Shown here: in pieces, positions 33,298-42,599 of the stretch
How the letters are laid out: each line of letters opens with the position of its first letter
How positions within the stretch are numbered: the first letter of the stretch is position 1
NCBI GenBank assembly: GCA_934130165.1
Contig: CAKOXO010000002.1
Span: 248,001 to 312,000, forward strand
Reading direction: 5' to 3'
Length of the DNA: 64,000 bases
From: an uncultured Bacilli bacterium
Lineage (GTDB): Bacteria > Bacillota_I > Bacilli_A > RF39 > UBA660
The notes under the pieces: generated by a model
Told to the model about the DNA's origin: nothing
The model's database searches: none
What the model saw: only the letters and a program-made list of their open reading frames with translations
Made by a program: the position numbers and the translations under genes

Positions 33298-34515
33298 CTA
33301 ATATAATTTTTTACTTTTCATAATTCCAGAATAAATACCTAATATTAAATATGAAAATATTGCTAAAACAAAAGTGATATTTATAGCATTATTATTTTCA
33401 GATAAAATTGTGTATGACAATAATGGTATAATTGCTGTTATAATTCCTTCTATAAACCTTTCAAAAGTAACATAAGAAGTTTGTAATTTATCTTGTGAAG
33501 CCTCATATATAGCAACATTATCAAATATTTCATAAGCTCCATTTCCAACACCTAATAATAAATAAATTAATGGCAATATGAATTTTAATATTTTATTTGG
33601 TGTTATGAATAAGCCTAAAAAAGCAAATACAAATATTATACACATTGGTAAAATAACGTTTTTCCAGTTTCTATCATTTGCCCTGTTTGCCCAATGTTTA
33701 CTTGATATTGCTTCTGATAAATTTATTATAATATTTAATAGACTATAATAAACATAACTTATTTTTAAATACCTTAGTAAAAAAACGTTTAAATACATAA
33801 TACCGATTCCGTTAGCAAATCTATTTATTCCACATATTACAATTATCTTTCTGAATTTTTTATCTTGTGCTGGGATTTTTATTGTATTTTTTATTGTTAT
33901 TTTATTCTCTTTTATAAGTGGTTTGTATGTAATAATTCTTATTGCTATATCTATAAACGTAATCAAAAAAACAATAAAAAATAAAATCATAAATCCATAT
34001 AACTCATATCCATGCTGTGCAAACTTATCTAGAATAACTCCCATAAATAAACTGAATGCTAAAACTATAGTGTTTTTATACATATTCTTTGTTGCTGCAA
34101 ACTTGGTTCTATCCTCTTTTTTCAGTAAAGACATTCTCCAATTAACAAAAGTTATATACCCCATTTCTCCTGTGATTGCATACACTGAAGCAAATATAAA
34201 AAATAATGTAGTACGTACACTAATATTATTTGATACAAATGGGATAACTGCAAAACATACAGATGAAATTCTATATATTGAATAATTTGTTAAAACAACC
34301 TTTTTTGATTGCCCTATTCTTGAAAATAATGGTGCAGCAAATATTTGAAAAACATTAGTTATTGTATCTAAAACAGTATAAATTCCAATTGAAAAATCTG
34401 ATATACCCAAATATATAGCAAAGGCTGATATAAAAGATGTACTTGCTATTTTATTATTTGCATTATCTAATACAGATGAAATCAAATATTTTTTGTATTC
34501 TTTTTCATAATTCAT
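33298..34515 (-). CDS. MFS transporter
   Basis: 405 aa, about 12 TM segments. Loop SRIGQSKKVVLTNYSIYRIS (loop 2-3 type) and a Lys-rich central loop (YKPLIKENKITIKNTIKIPA) are MFS features; WRMSLLKKEDRTKFAATKNM in loop 4-5 carries R-x-x-x-x-K. Encoded between PHP and HD hydrolase genes with gaps of 11 and 26 bases, so it is part of the same transcript and likely moves a substrate or product of the pathway. Related in plan to 35351-36547. Confidence 0.78.
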   Translation of the reverse strand: MNYEKEYKKYLISSVLDNANNKIASTSFISAFAIYLGISDFSIGIYTVLDTITNVFQIFAAPLFSRIGQSKKVVLTNYSIYRISSVCFAVIPFVSNNISVRTTLFFIFASVYAITGEMGYITFVNWRMSLLKKEDRTKFAATKNMYKNTIVLAFSLFMGVILDKFAQHGYELYGFMILFFIVFLITFIDIAIRIITYKPLIKENKITIKNTIKIPAQDKKFRKIIVICGINRFANGIGIMYLNVFLLRYLKISYVYYSLLNIIINLSEAISSKHWANRANDRNWKNVILPMCIIFVFAFLGLFITPNKILKFILPLIYLLLGVGNGAYEIFDNVAIYEASQDKLQTSYVTFERFIEGIITAIIPLLSYTILSENNNAINITFVLAIFSYLILGIYSGIMKSKKLY

Positions 34516-34526
34516 ATTACAACCTA

Positions 34527-35336
34527 CTATATATCCAAATTTTCATCGCAAAAATGTAGTTTTTTAATGATATCTTGTCCAATATGATTATTAGCAATCT
34601 CTATTGCTTTTTCATAATTTATAATTTGATATTTAAAATGGGCATCTATTCCATATAACACTTTTAAATTATTATATTCTGAGGCTATTTTCCAAAATTC
34701 TTTACAAGGGTATATGATATCATTTCTTTTTCCAATTATACATTCATTAGGATGAGACAAATTAATCTCTAATGGTATTTCATATTTTTCTGCTACAGCA
34801 CAAATTATATGTGCTGCTTTTGCATCTATATTTGTGAAAGTATTTCTACCTAACATATAAATATCAGGATGTGCTATTATATCTGGTATATTTTTTTCAA
34901 TTGCTACTTTTATATATTCTGCATATTTTAAGACATCTTCGTCTGTGTATTTTTGCCTTGTTAAAAGTTTAATATTATTATTTTCATCATATATAAAATG
35001 TTGTCCTATAATTATCTTGTCAGTTTCTTTTTTTAACTCAAATATATTTTCTTCTTGTCCAGGTAAATACTCAACTTCAAAACCTGTTTCTATTTCTATT
35101 TTATCTTTATATTTATCCTTTAAAGATTTTATACTTTCCAAATATTCTTCTTTTTCACTATATTTCATTCTCATATTTTTTCTATAATCTATTTCTTCTT
35201 TTTCAGGGCAATGATCCGTAAAAGCCATTTTGATAATTCCTTTTTTTATAAGCAACCTTACAAAATCCTCATCTGTCATACTATCATCAGCATGCCCACA
35301 TCTTCTTGTATGTGTGTGGTAATTAAACTTTTGCAT
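34527..35336 (-). CDS. PHP-domain histidinol-phosphatase-like phosphoesterase
   Basis: 269 aa, the length of HisK/HisJ-type histidinol phosphatases. Metal ligands: FNYHTHTRRCGHADDSM (H-x-H plus C-G-H-A as in HisK), MAFTDHCPEKE (D-H), IETGFEVEYLPG (Glu), IIGQHF (His), IIAHPDIYML (His), YGIDAHFKY (D-x-H). These all belong to the histidinol phosphatase branch. No other his gene is in the window; in this cluster the enzyme more likely acts on another phosphate monoester. AGGAGG lies 8 bases before the ATG. Confidence 0.85.
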   Translation of the reverse strand: MQKFNYHTHTRRCGHADDSMTDEDFVRLLIKKGIIKMAFTDHCPEKEEIDYRKNMRMKYSEKEEYLESIKSLKDKYKDKIEIETGFEVEYLPGQEENIFELKKETDKIIIGQHFIYDENNNIKLLTRQKYTDEDVLKYAEYIKVAIEKNIPDIIAHPDIYMLGRNTFTNIDAKAAHIICAVAEKYEIPLEINLSHPNECIIGKRNDIIYPCKEFWKIASEYNNLKVLYGIDAHFKYQIINYEKAIEIANNHIGQDIIKKLHFCDENLDI

Positions 35337-35350
35337 ATTAATCCTCCTAA

Positions 35351-36547
35351 CTATACACTTCTTCCAAATATCTTTTTATTAACCTTATTAGCTATTAAAT
35401 ATATAACAACTATAAATACTAATAATCCTATAGATAAATATTTGAACCCGATAATTCCCTTTATTACAAAATATCTGCATACAAATATTGAAGCTAGTGA
35501 TGTAATTGCTCTAACAATAAAATAAATATTATTTATTAATGCATATTTTCTTCTATTATTATCAGAATAACTACTTATTAATGCACCCCATACTGGATCA
35601 CCTATAGTTGCTGATATACCAGATAAAAACATAACAACTGCTATACTTATTTCACTATGAAAAGTAGAAATTATAAGTAAATAGCACATATCACAAACTG
35701 CACATATAGTTTGCCAAAATAATAATTTACCACTCTTTTTAAACCAATTAATTATTTTAGCATTAATAACAAATAATGCTATTATTTCAACGGTTGTATA
35801 GATTGCATTTAGATAGCCTACCTTTTTTGAAATAAGAGGAACTAATTCATTAAATGCTGCTAGTCCCATACACCATGCCCCTACTTCTACTCCATATAAA
35901 ATTGTTATTAAATAAATATTCTTTTTCTCTTTTTTAGATAGTACTTTATCATCTTCCACCGGTTTCATACAATCTTCTTTTGATTCTATGTTAGGAATAT
36001 TAGAATTTGTAATAAAAATAATCATACCAAATATAATAAACCCTAATATATATATTAACGGATTAAAATCATAAATAATTTGACTTACAATCAATCCTAA
36101 TGTAGCTCCTATTACACTAGATCTTTCTTCTTCAACTAAACAATAAGATTCATATTTTATATTAGATGTATTTATTCTTGTAACACATGAATCATTAATA
36201 CCTGATAAAAATCCTAATAAAATTGTAAAGAAATACACAATTATAACGCTATGGCTTTGAGATATTATTAAAAATATTAAACTTATAATTAATAAATAAA
36301 TTAAATGATATTTTTTATAATTAATGCTTATTGCAATATTTATAATTTTTTTAAAACCACGAGATAGCATTTTTGAAAACTCAAGTACAACTGGTATTGA
36401 AACTGCAATCCATGGTACTACATTATTTGCAAGCATATAAACTACTACTACTTTTAAAAAATATTGCAATAAAAACGAATTTCCAATTACAGTTTTTCTA
36501 ATTACTTTTATATATGAGTTTAATTTTTCATTATCTTCTTCATCCAT
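35351..36547 (-). CDS. MFS-like transporter
   Basis: 398 aa, about 11-12 TM segments. Typical membrane pattern with a central hydrophilic loop (IPNIESKEDCMKPVEDDKVL, then SKKEKKN) and ALISSYSDNNRRKYALINNI in the loop after TM10. GAWCMGLAAFNELVPLISKK marks TM7. Together with 33298-34515 this gives two different carriers in the same hydrolase cluster. Gaps to neighbours are 14 and 8 bases. Confidence 0.75.
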   Translation of the reverse strand: MDEEDNEKLNSYIKVIRKTVIGNSFLLQYFLKVVVVYMLANNVVPWIAVSIPVVLEFSKMLSRGFKKIINIAISINYKKYHLIYLLIISLIFLIISQSHSVIIVYFFTILLGFLSGINDSCVTRINTSNIKYESYCLVEEERSSVIGATLGLIVSQIIYDFNPLIYILGFIIFGMIIFITNSNIPNIESKEDCMKPVEDDKVLSKKEKKNIYLITILYGVEVGAWCMGLAAFNELVPLISKKVGYLNAIYTTVEIIALFVINAKIINWFKKSGKLLFWQTICAVCDMCYLLIISTFHSEISIAVVMFLSGISATIGDPVWGALISSYSDNNRRKYALINNIYFIVRAITSLASIFVCRYFVIKGIIGFKYLSIGLLVFIVVIYLIANKVNKKIFGRSV

Positions 36548-36555
36548 ATTATTCC

Positions 36556-37080
36556 CTACATTTCATACATCTTTATCTCACAATTTTTAAGACCTCTATT
36601 TAAAAACTTTCCATCTTTAATACCTTCAAAGTAACCACTAAATGCCTTTGATACACCAGAATGAGCTACTATTAATACTTGCTCATATTTTTTTGTTTTA
36701 AGTTCATCTAAAAAAGCATAAACTCTTTCAAAAAAACTCTTAATATTTTCACTTGTTCCATATTGAATTTTTGTGTAGTAATTCCAATATTCTTCTCTGT
36801 TTGTATATTCATTAGGTTTACCATCCAAATCTCCGCAATCTCTTTCTTTTAATCTTTCATCAGTAATAATACTATCATCATAATAGGTTAGTATATTTTC
36901 TGTATGTATGGTTCTTAAAAGTGGAGAAGAAATTACTATATCAAATTTTATATCTTTAATTTTTTCTCTCAATTCTAATGCTTGAACTATTCCGTTATCT
37001 GTTAAATCCTCATCACTACTATTATACTCTTTTCTTACATTGTGTGGAACTTCTCCATGTCTTACTATATATACTTTCAT
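36556..37080 (-). CDS. Histidine phosphatase (phosphoglycerate-mutase-like)
   Basis: 174 aa. VYIVRHGEVPHNVRKEYNSS has the catalytic R-H-G-E; DLTDNGIVQALELREKI; VISSPLLRTIHTENIL; RLKERDCGDLDGKPN holds the catalytic acid region; and LIVAHSGVSKAFSGYF has the second His. All active-site residues are present. It removes phosphate from small phospho-compounds. Paralogue of 37695-38228, with both flanking one HD hydrolase, a clear duplication within the cluster. Confidence 0.88.
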   Translation of the reverse strand: MKVYIVRHGEVPHNVRKEYNSSDEDLTDNGIVQALELREKIKDIKFDIVISSPLLRTIHTENILTYYDDSIITDERLKERDCGDLDGKPNEYTNREEYWNYYTKIQYGTSENIKSFFERVYAFLDELKTKKYEQVLIVAHSGVSKAFSGYFEGIKDGKFLNRGLKNCEIKMYEM

Positions 37081-37089
37081 ATTTTTCTC

Positions 37090-37698
37090 CTATAAATTTT
37101 CATTTATTTCTGGAAATAAATCATATAAATTATAGCCTAGTAAATTATCAAAATATTCTTTTAATTTATAAGTTTCTTTAATATGGTACTGTGTATTTGA
37201 ATACGCACCTTTTCTAATCATAATATCAATTAATCTTTTATCAATTGTAAATACTTTATTAGCTTGAGGGCACATTAAATCACATAAATTTATTAATTTT
37301 TCTTCAATTGTATATTCATGTTTTTTTATAAAATTAGCTAAAAATAGATTATCATCTGGATTTGGCACACCTCCAGCAGTACACACAATATCGTTATTTA
37401 AATATGAGTGTGTTAGACATATATTAGCATATTCATCATCATATCCTTTACTTTTTAAATATTCATACCCTCTCATAACATGACCCTGTGATTCTCCATT
37501 ATATTTACCAATATCATGTAAATATCCAAGTGTAATCGTTTTATCTACATCAACACTATATCCTTTATCATTTAATGCTTTGGCAATTCTACCAGCACTA
37601 TCACCAACAGATAAACAATGGGTAATCCATCTATCATCCTTTGTTTTTTGTCTTTCAATTTCTAATAATTCTTTTGCTTCTTTACTTGTTATTTTCAT
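37090..37698 (-). CDS. HD-domain hydrolase
   Basis: 202 aa. WITHCLSVGDSAGRIAKALN (first His), TLGYLHDIGKYNGES (HD dyad with the D-I-G-K typical of nucleotide-type HD hydrolases), ICLTHSYLNND and LINLCDLMCPQ (distal Asp). Intact paralogue of 32705-33271; the C-terminus FDNLLGYNLYDLFPEINENL shows how the damaged copy should end. It overlaps the upstream histidine phosphatase gene by four bases (ATGA type). Substrate unknown; phosphate monoesters or nucleotides are likely. Confidence 0.87.
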   Translation of the reverse strand: MKITSKEAKELLEIERQKTKDDRWITHCLSVGDSAGRIAKALNDKGYSVDVDKTITLGYLHDIGKYNGESQGHVMRGYEYLKSKGYDDEYANICLTHSYLNNDIVCTAGGVPNPDDNLFLANFIKKHEYTIEEKLINLCDLMCPQANKVFTIDKRLIDIMIRKGAYSNTQYHIKETYKLKEYFDNLLGYNLYDLFPEINENL

Positions 37699-38228
37699 AG
37701 TTCATACTCCTTTATCTCGCAATTACCTGAGCCAAAATTTTCCAATTTACCATCCTCTGGAATTTCATTAAAGTAAAAATAAACTCCTCTTGCAACACCT
37801 CCATGTGTTACAATTAAAATATTTTTATCTTTATATTTTTCTTTTATTTCATCTAAAAATAAGGATACTCTTTTAAATAATTCTGGTATTGTTTCCAATC
37901 CTTCAATTTTTTTATTTGAATAATAATTCCAATAATCAGTATAATAAAATTCTCCTAACTTTTCATTTGTTAATTTTCCACAATCTCTTTCTTCTAATCT
38001 TTTATCATAAATAATTGGTATATTATTGATATTTATAATATTACAGGTATGTTTCGTCCTTAATAAGGGAGAACATATTATTAAATCTATATCCAATTTT
38101 TCTACTTTTTTTCTTGCTTCCTCTGCTTGTTTTATTCCAACCTCATTTATATCTTCATCTAACTTACCATTATATTTTCCTTCATCATTGCAATTTGTTC
38201 GTCCATGTCTAACTACATATAATTTCAT
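37695..38228 (-). CDS. Histidine phosphatase (phosphoglycerate-mutase-like)
   Basis: 177 aa. LYVVRHGRTNCNDEGKYNGK (catalytic R-H-G), DLIICSPLLRTKHTCNII, RLEERDCGKLTNE and ILIVTHGGVARGVYFYF (second His). All active-site residues are present. It overlaps both neighbours by four bases (YgjV upstream, HD downstream), so it is strictly co-translated. Paralogue of 36556-37080. Confidence 0.88.
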   Translation of the reverse strand: MKLYVVRHGRTNCNDEGKYNGKLDEDINEVGIKQAEEARKKVEKLDIDLIICSPLLRTKHTCNIININNIPIIYDKRLEERDCGKLTNEKLGEFYYTDYWNYYSNKKIEGLETIPELFKRVSLFLDEIKEKYKDKNILIVTHGGVARGVYFYFNEIPEDGKLENFGSGNCEIKEYEL

Positions 38229-38725
38229 ATCTTTCTCCCTCTTTTTATATCATTTTTCAATAGAACATAAATTCCAGTAACTAATAAAACAACATCACCT
38301 AATACCATAAACCAACTACTATAATAAATATAATATGATCCATATAACAAACCTGTAGTAATTCCTGAAATTCTTACTAGTTTCATATTTGATTGCCATA
38401 AGCAATATGTTCTAATTATTGAACCAATTGTTGGTAATAATGAAATAATTCCTTGCCATGTGTATAGACAATTAATAATTATAATTGATTCAAAAATAAT
38501 TAACATTATTAAATATACCCTTTTACTAAATTTTTTCTTATTTATAAATAAAAATGAACGTATTAAATTAATTATACTTAAAAACGCTCCAGTAAAAGCT
38601 GATATTATAAAATTGTAAATTGCTTCAAACAAACAATTTAAAGATTGCACACATAAAGATCTTTTTCTATCCTTTATGCAGATACTTATTATTAATGTAA
38701 TAAATGCTAATACACTAAATATCAT
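38225..38725 (-). CDS. YgjV-family inner membrane protein
   Basis: 166 aa, about five TM segments. TWQGIISLLPTIGSIIRTYC, then ISGITTGLLYGSYY, matches the conserved second half of the YgjV family (G-x-x-x-L-L-P-x-x-G/A-x-x-x-x-T-x-x-x-W...), and the N-terminal YNFIISAFTGAFLSIINLIR fits as well. The biochemical function of this family is unknown. It lies 4 bases downstream of the nucleotidase/nucleoside hydrolase gene, in the middle of the phosphohydrolase cluster, which makes a transport or membrane-accessory role for the pathway plausible. Confidence 0.75.
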   Translation of the reverse strand: MIFSVLAFITLIISICIKDRKRSLCVQSLNCLFEAIYNFIISAFTGAFLSIINLIRSFLFINKKKFSKRVYLIMLIIFESIIIINCLYTWQGIISLLPTIGSIIRTYCLWQSNMKLVRISGITTGLLYGSYYIYYSSWFMVLGDVVLLVTGIYVLLKNDIKRGRKI

Positions 38726-38729
38726 ATTT

Positions 38730-40157
38730 CTATCTCAACTTTCTAAATAAATCACTATATATCTTTTCCCTGTCTAATTTAGTAACAAAAGTAATATTGT
38801 GATTACCTTCAGTAAACTCATAAGAGGTATCTTCTTTTATATTAGGACAACTTATCTTTTTTGTTTCAAACCAATTTCTATTTATCATATAAGCTACAAC
38901 TGATATATCCCAAATAACACGACTTTCCTCTATTCCATGATATCCATCATTATAAAATCTCCTAATTAAATAATTACATAATTCTGATTTATTTTCTAAA
39001 TTATTTCTTAAAGTATCAATATCAATTCTTAAATTTGATACAACATTATTGCAAGGCAAGATAGTAAGTTTTACTTTTGATTTCAAAACTGTTTTAACTG
39101 CTTCAATATCTTGTCTAAAATTAAACTCTAAATTATCTTTATAACCTAATTCATTACCACCTAACCAAATAACTTCCATTTTATCAATTATTGATGGTTC
39201 TTTCTTTATAGCAAGTGCAACATTAGTAATAGCACCGATTGCTAATATTGTAGTTTTATCATTCTCGTTTACAACTTCAATTATCTTTCTAATAGCATCA
39301 TTATCTTCACAATATCCATTACAAAGATAATCCATAGAACCTTTAAAAACTTTATTGTCAGTATCAAAATTTAACCAATTACATATTTTTAGTGTTTCTT
39401 TATAACTTAACTCTTGCCCTTTTGTAACGGATGCATTTTTTATTGTTTTATGAGAATAGGGAGCAACTGTGATTGCTTCTATATTAAATAAATTTTTATT
39501 TTTAAGTAGATATGCAAGTGCAAAATAATCATCACATTCATTACAAATATCGGTATCTAAAATTACATTAATTTTATCTTTTTTATAATTAGAAATAAAA
39601 TCATAAAATTCTTTCCAACTTTTAACTCTTTCTATATCTGCATATTGATTATATGGTGTATCCATTAAAATTGTTTTAATTCCATTATTAATACAATCTC
39701 TACATATACTAACTGAGTCATCTATCATAATATCAATATTATATTCTATACATTTTTCTGATTTAGCATGTTTATCATAAGCATCAGTTAAAATTAAATT
39801 ATCATAATAAATATGATTACTATCAAGCCAGGTCTTTGTCATATTATAAGGATCAGTATAGTCACCATTATCTCTTCCTGTTATAACATAAATAATATGT
39901 CCATCATTATGCAGTTTATCTATATACTCCTTTGCACCTTCAATAAGTTCTAGTTTCTTAGCAATTTTTTCTATATTATTTCTATAAAAAGAATGATCTT
40001 CATCTTCATCCCAATCAAACATGCCATCTCTAATATATTTAGCATTTTTATTTACAATGCCGTTATTACGTAATGTCTTATCATATATTAAATATTCATT
40101 CAATAATGTATCATTAAAATTTGAAATTACATTATCTATATCTATTCCTATTCTCAC
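38730..40157 (-). CDS. Fusion: 5'(3')-nucleotidase-like HAD + inosine/uridine nucleoside hydrolase
   Basis: 475 aa, two enzymes in one chain. Residues 1-190: a HAD of the deoxyribonucleotidase (NT5C) type, with RIGIDIDNVISNFNDTLLNE (nucleophile D-x-D), IIYVITGRD (motif II), and DIMIDDSVSICRDCI (motif IV). Residues 195-475: a nucleoside hydrolase with VILDTDICNECDDYFALAYL (the D-T-D-x-x-x-x-D-D calcium-binding signature, with Cys-Asn where Gly-Ile is usual), ILAIGAITNVALAI, EVIWLGGN (M/W-G-G), and a distal VIWDISVVAYM with the last Asp ligand. The fusion would turn a nucleotide into a nucleoside and then a free base plus ribose. First gene of the cluster; no obvious RBS beyond GGTAGCG. Confidence 0.85.
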   Translation of the reverse strand: MRIGIDIDNVISNFNDTLLNEYLIYDKTLRNNGIVNKNAKYIRDGMFDWDEDEDHSFYRNNIEKIAKKLELIEGAKEYIDKLHNDGHIIYVITGRDNGDYTDPYNMTKTWLDSNHIYYDNLILTDAYDKHAKSEKCIEYNIDIMIDDSVSICRDCINNGIKTILMDTPYNQYADIERVKSWKEFYDFISNYKKDKINVILDTDICNECDDYFALAYLLKNKNLFNIEAITVAPYSHKTIKNASVTKGQELSYKETLKICNWLNFDTDNKVFKGSMDYLCNGYCEDNDAIRKIIEVVNENDKTTILAIGAITNVALAIKKEPSIIDKMEVIWLGGNELGYKDNLEFNFRQDIEAVKTVLKSKVKLTILPCNNVVSNLRIDIDTLRNNLENKSELCNYLIRRFYNDGYHGIEESRVIWDISVVAYMINRNWFETKKISCPNIKEDTSYEFTEGNHNITFVTKLDREKIYSDLFRKLR

Positions 40158-40234
40158 GCTACCACCTAAAATAAATTATAACATATATATCTATTTAAAA
40201 TAAGTTTAAAAGTAAAATCATGTAAACCAATAAA

Positions 40235-40258
40235 AATCATTCTAAAGAATGATTTAAT
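40235..40258. terminator. Hairpin after the ABC operon / before the nucleoside cluster
   Basis: AATCATTCT-AA-AGAATGATT dyad with T tracts on the minus strand; it ends the ABC-2 operon transcript. Confidence 0.6.
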
Positions 40259-40288
40259 ATTTAATAATAATTTATTTATATATAACAT

Positions 40289-41437
40289 CTATTCTATTAC
40301 TTGTTTTTTTCTGCTTATATAATTAGTTATGATAATAAATAACACACTAAATAAAATAATTATTACTCCATTAATTAACAGTGGTTTGATATTTTGAAAA
40401 TTAAATAATTCTAATTTCTTAATTATTTCATTACTAGAAACAAAGTAATAAGTAGGAAGAATATGTGCAATTTTTATAACATAATTAGGCATATATTCAA
40501 ATGGTACAAAACATCCGCATAAAAATGATGTTCCTAGTGCTACAACATTTACTATACCACCAATAGCATTTTTATTTTGAGTTATATTTCCTATTAAGAA
40601 TCCAATTGTTACAGTACAAAATGCAAATATAAAAGAATTAATTATATATAATATTCCATTTAAATTTATCATAAAATCTTTAAATAAAATTAAACTTAAA
40701 ACCATGTACAACAACCACATGATAAATATTACAATAGCATTTGAAAATAATACAATTCTATTATATTTTTTATAATCATAACTACTAACAATTGTTCTTT
40801 TTCTTATATTTTCTTTCTTTAGGCTTGATAAGATCATACTTATACAATATACACATCCAGCTAAAAAGGCATAATTTAAGAAATTAAAATATCTAGTCAT
40901 ACTACTTAATTTTGACGTATCTAAAGTAGTTTTCAAATTCACTTTTATTTCTTTTTCTACTGTTTTATCTACTTCATTTATTAGCTCTTTACCACTATAA
41001 TAATCTCTATAGACAAATATTGTTTTTAGATATTTTTCTATGATCATTTTACTATATGATGAATATTCATCACCACTTGCTTTATATTTTAAACTAGGAT
41101 TTTTACCATTTAATATATCATTTCCAAAACCATCTGGTATATATATAACAAAATTAACATCTCTATAGAAAATAGCATCATTTATTTTTTCTTCATCTTT
41201 TGTATCTATTTTTTTTATTTTAGAATGTTTACTTATATATTTAACGAAGCTATCGGTAACAATATTTTTTTGATCTTTATTTACAATTAAAACATCTGGT
41301 TTTTCTTCTTCAAAATTAGTTATTTGATTTCCTGATGTTTGGTTTAATGTCGTTATACATATTAACATCACAGTATATAGAATTAACATTCCTTTTAGTT
41401 TATTTAATATTTTTAATATGGTTTTAAATACTGTCAT
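40289..41437 (-). CDS. ABC-2 type exporter permease
   Basis: 382 aa. One N-terminal TM, a large extracytoplasmic domain of about 150 residues (PDVLIVNKDQKNIVTDSFVK, YSSYSKMIIEKYL), then about six TM segments with GNITQNKNAIGGIVNVVALG and SFLCGCFVPFEYMPNYVIKI, the conserved ABC-2 (YhgE/DrrB-like) signature. The start overlaps the end of the other permease by 14 bases. Forms an exporter with the partner permease and the ATPase encoded just upstream; cargo unknown (drug, lipid or peptide). Confidence 0.83.
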   Translation of the reverse strand: MTVFKTILKILNKLKGMLILYTVMLICITTLNQTSGNQITNFEEEKPDVLIVNKDQKNIVTDSFVKYISKHSKIKKIDTKDEEKINDAIFYRDVNFVIYIPDGFGNDILNGKNPSLKYKASGDEYSSYSKMIIEKYLKTIFVYRDYYSGKELINEVDKTVEKEIKVNLKTTLDTSKLSSMTRYFNFLNYAFLAGCVYCISMILSSLKKENIRKRTIVSSYDYKKYNRIVLFSNAIVIFIMWLLYMVLSLILFKDFMINLNGILYIINSFIFAFCTVTIGFLIGNITQNKNAIGGIVNVVALGTSFLCGCFVPFEYMPNYVIKIAHILPTYYFVSSNEIIKKLELFNFQNIKPLLINGVIIILFSVLFIIITNYISRKKQVIE

Positions 41438-42599
41438 ACTTTTCCCTCCTTAAACTAACGAAAGAAATTGTTAAACAGATAATTATAAATATCAACAAAT
41501 AACTTATATCTCTAAAATATCTATTTAAAGTATCATAATAATATAATGAATAAAAACCATCAGTGATTAAATTGTTTGGATTAATAAGATTGACTACTGG
41601 AATATTTTTATCAATTACATACTTTAAAGTAACTCCCATCATTCCTGATAAGACTGATAAAAACATTGTTATAGCAATAGTGATTCCTGTCTTTGCACCT
41701 TCAGATACCCTAAATATAGAAGCAATTAAAACACCAAGAGAAATACCAGCTAAATTTCCAATCATAGAAAGCAGAATAACTAAAAATGCATTATCTCCAA
41801 AATCTACTTTTAAGATTACTTTCAGAAAAACTAAAAGTAATACTAAGCCAACCAAACTTACAATATATGATCCTATAGCGGAACTTAAAATAATTACACT
41901 CTTTTTATTTGGTGATACAGAAATTCTTTTTCCTTTACTACTCATATTAGCCAAAGAATTATTTATAGCTGTTAGTCCAAGCATACCACCATACATACAG
42001 GCCATAGCAATTAAAGTATAATATTCTATTTGCATATAACTCAAATTAGAATTAGAAATATTTTGAAGTTCTACTTTTTCACTTTTAATTTTATTTAAGA
42101 TATTATCAACTATTTTTTCTTGATCAATAGAAACATTTCCATTTGTAATTTCAGTTTCTACCTCTTTTTTACTTAAATTTTCTATCATTATTTTGTTTTG
42201 ATTTATTTCTGCAATCACAAATTTAATAATAGTTTGATAAGTACCATTTTCTTTTATAACTACTTCTGGTTTATCATTTTTAAAAATAATATATCCTTTA
42301 ATATCAGAATTATTTAAAAGGCTATCCGCCTTTTTTTGACTAACATATTTAATATTAAATAATTTATCTTCACCGTGGGATAATTTTTTTAACGCCTCTT
42401 GATAGATTTTTTCCTTTTGAAACTGATTATTATTAACAACAGCTATATCAAAAACTTGTAATTTCTCATCTTTTTCTATATTTGAAAAGGCCATATTAAA
42501 AAATAATCCTAAAATAATTGGAAAAGCAAAGGTCCAAAAGATTAAAACTTTGTTTTTAAATAGCGTTTTAATTGTATATTTTAAATTATGAATAAACAT
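41424..42599 (-). CDS. ABC-2 type exporter permease
   Basis: 391 aa, same plan as its neighbour: N-terminal TM (NKVLIFWTFAFPIILGLFFN), extracytoplasmic domain of about 150 residues, and six TM segments ending with LSGMMGVTLKYVIDKNIPVV and NLINPNNLITDGFYSL, the typical ABC-2 loop. It overlaps the ATPase gene by one base and the second permease by 14 bases, so the three are co-translated. Two unequal permeases suggest a heterodimeric channel. Confidence 0.85.
   Translation of the reverse strand: MFIHNLKYTIKTLFKNKVLIFWTFAFPIILGLFFNMAFSNIEKDEKLQVFDIAVVNNNQFQKEKIYQEALKKLSHGEDKLFNIKYVSQKKADSLLNNSDIKGYIIFKNDKPEVVIKENGTYQTIIKFVIAEINQNKIMIENLSKKEVETEITNGNVSIDQEKIVDNILNKIKSEKVELQNISNSNLSYMQIEYYTLIAMACMYGGMLGLTAINNSLANMSSKGKRISVSPNKKSVIILSSAIGSYIVSLVGLVLLLVFLKVILKVDFGDNAFLVILLSMIGNLAGISLGVLIASIFRVSEGAKTGITIAITMFLSVLSGMMGVTLKYVIDKNIPVVNLINPNNLITDGFYSLYYYDTLNRYFRDISYLLIFIIICLTISFVSLRREKYDSI

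Noticed and set aside
34527..35336. Histidine biosynthesis hisK
   Set aside because: Family motifs fit histidinol phosphatase, but no other his gene is in the window and the neighbours are unrelated, so the pathway assignment is not justified.
32620..40157. Antibiotic biosynthetic gene cluster
   Set aside because: No assembly-line, ligase, radical-SAM or tailoring enzymes are present; only hydrolases and carriers, so degradation or salvage fits better.
4564..40258. AATCATTC/GAATGATT hairpins at 4564, 7063 and 40235 as copies of one repeat family
   Set aside because: The arms share 6-8 bases, but loops and flanks differ completely; independent AT-rich terminators explain them.
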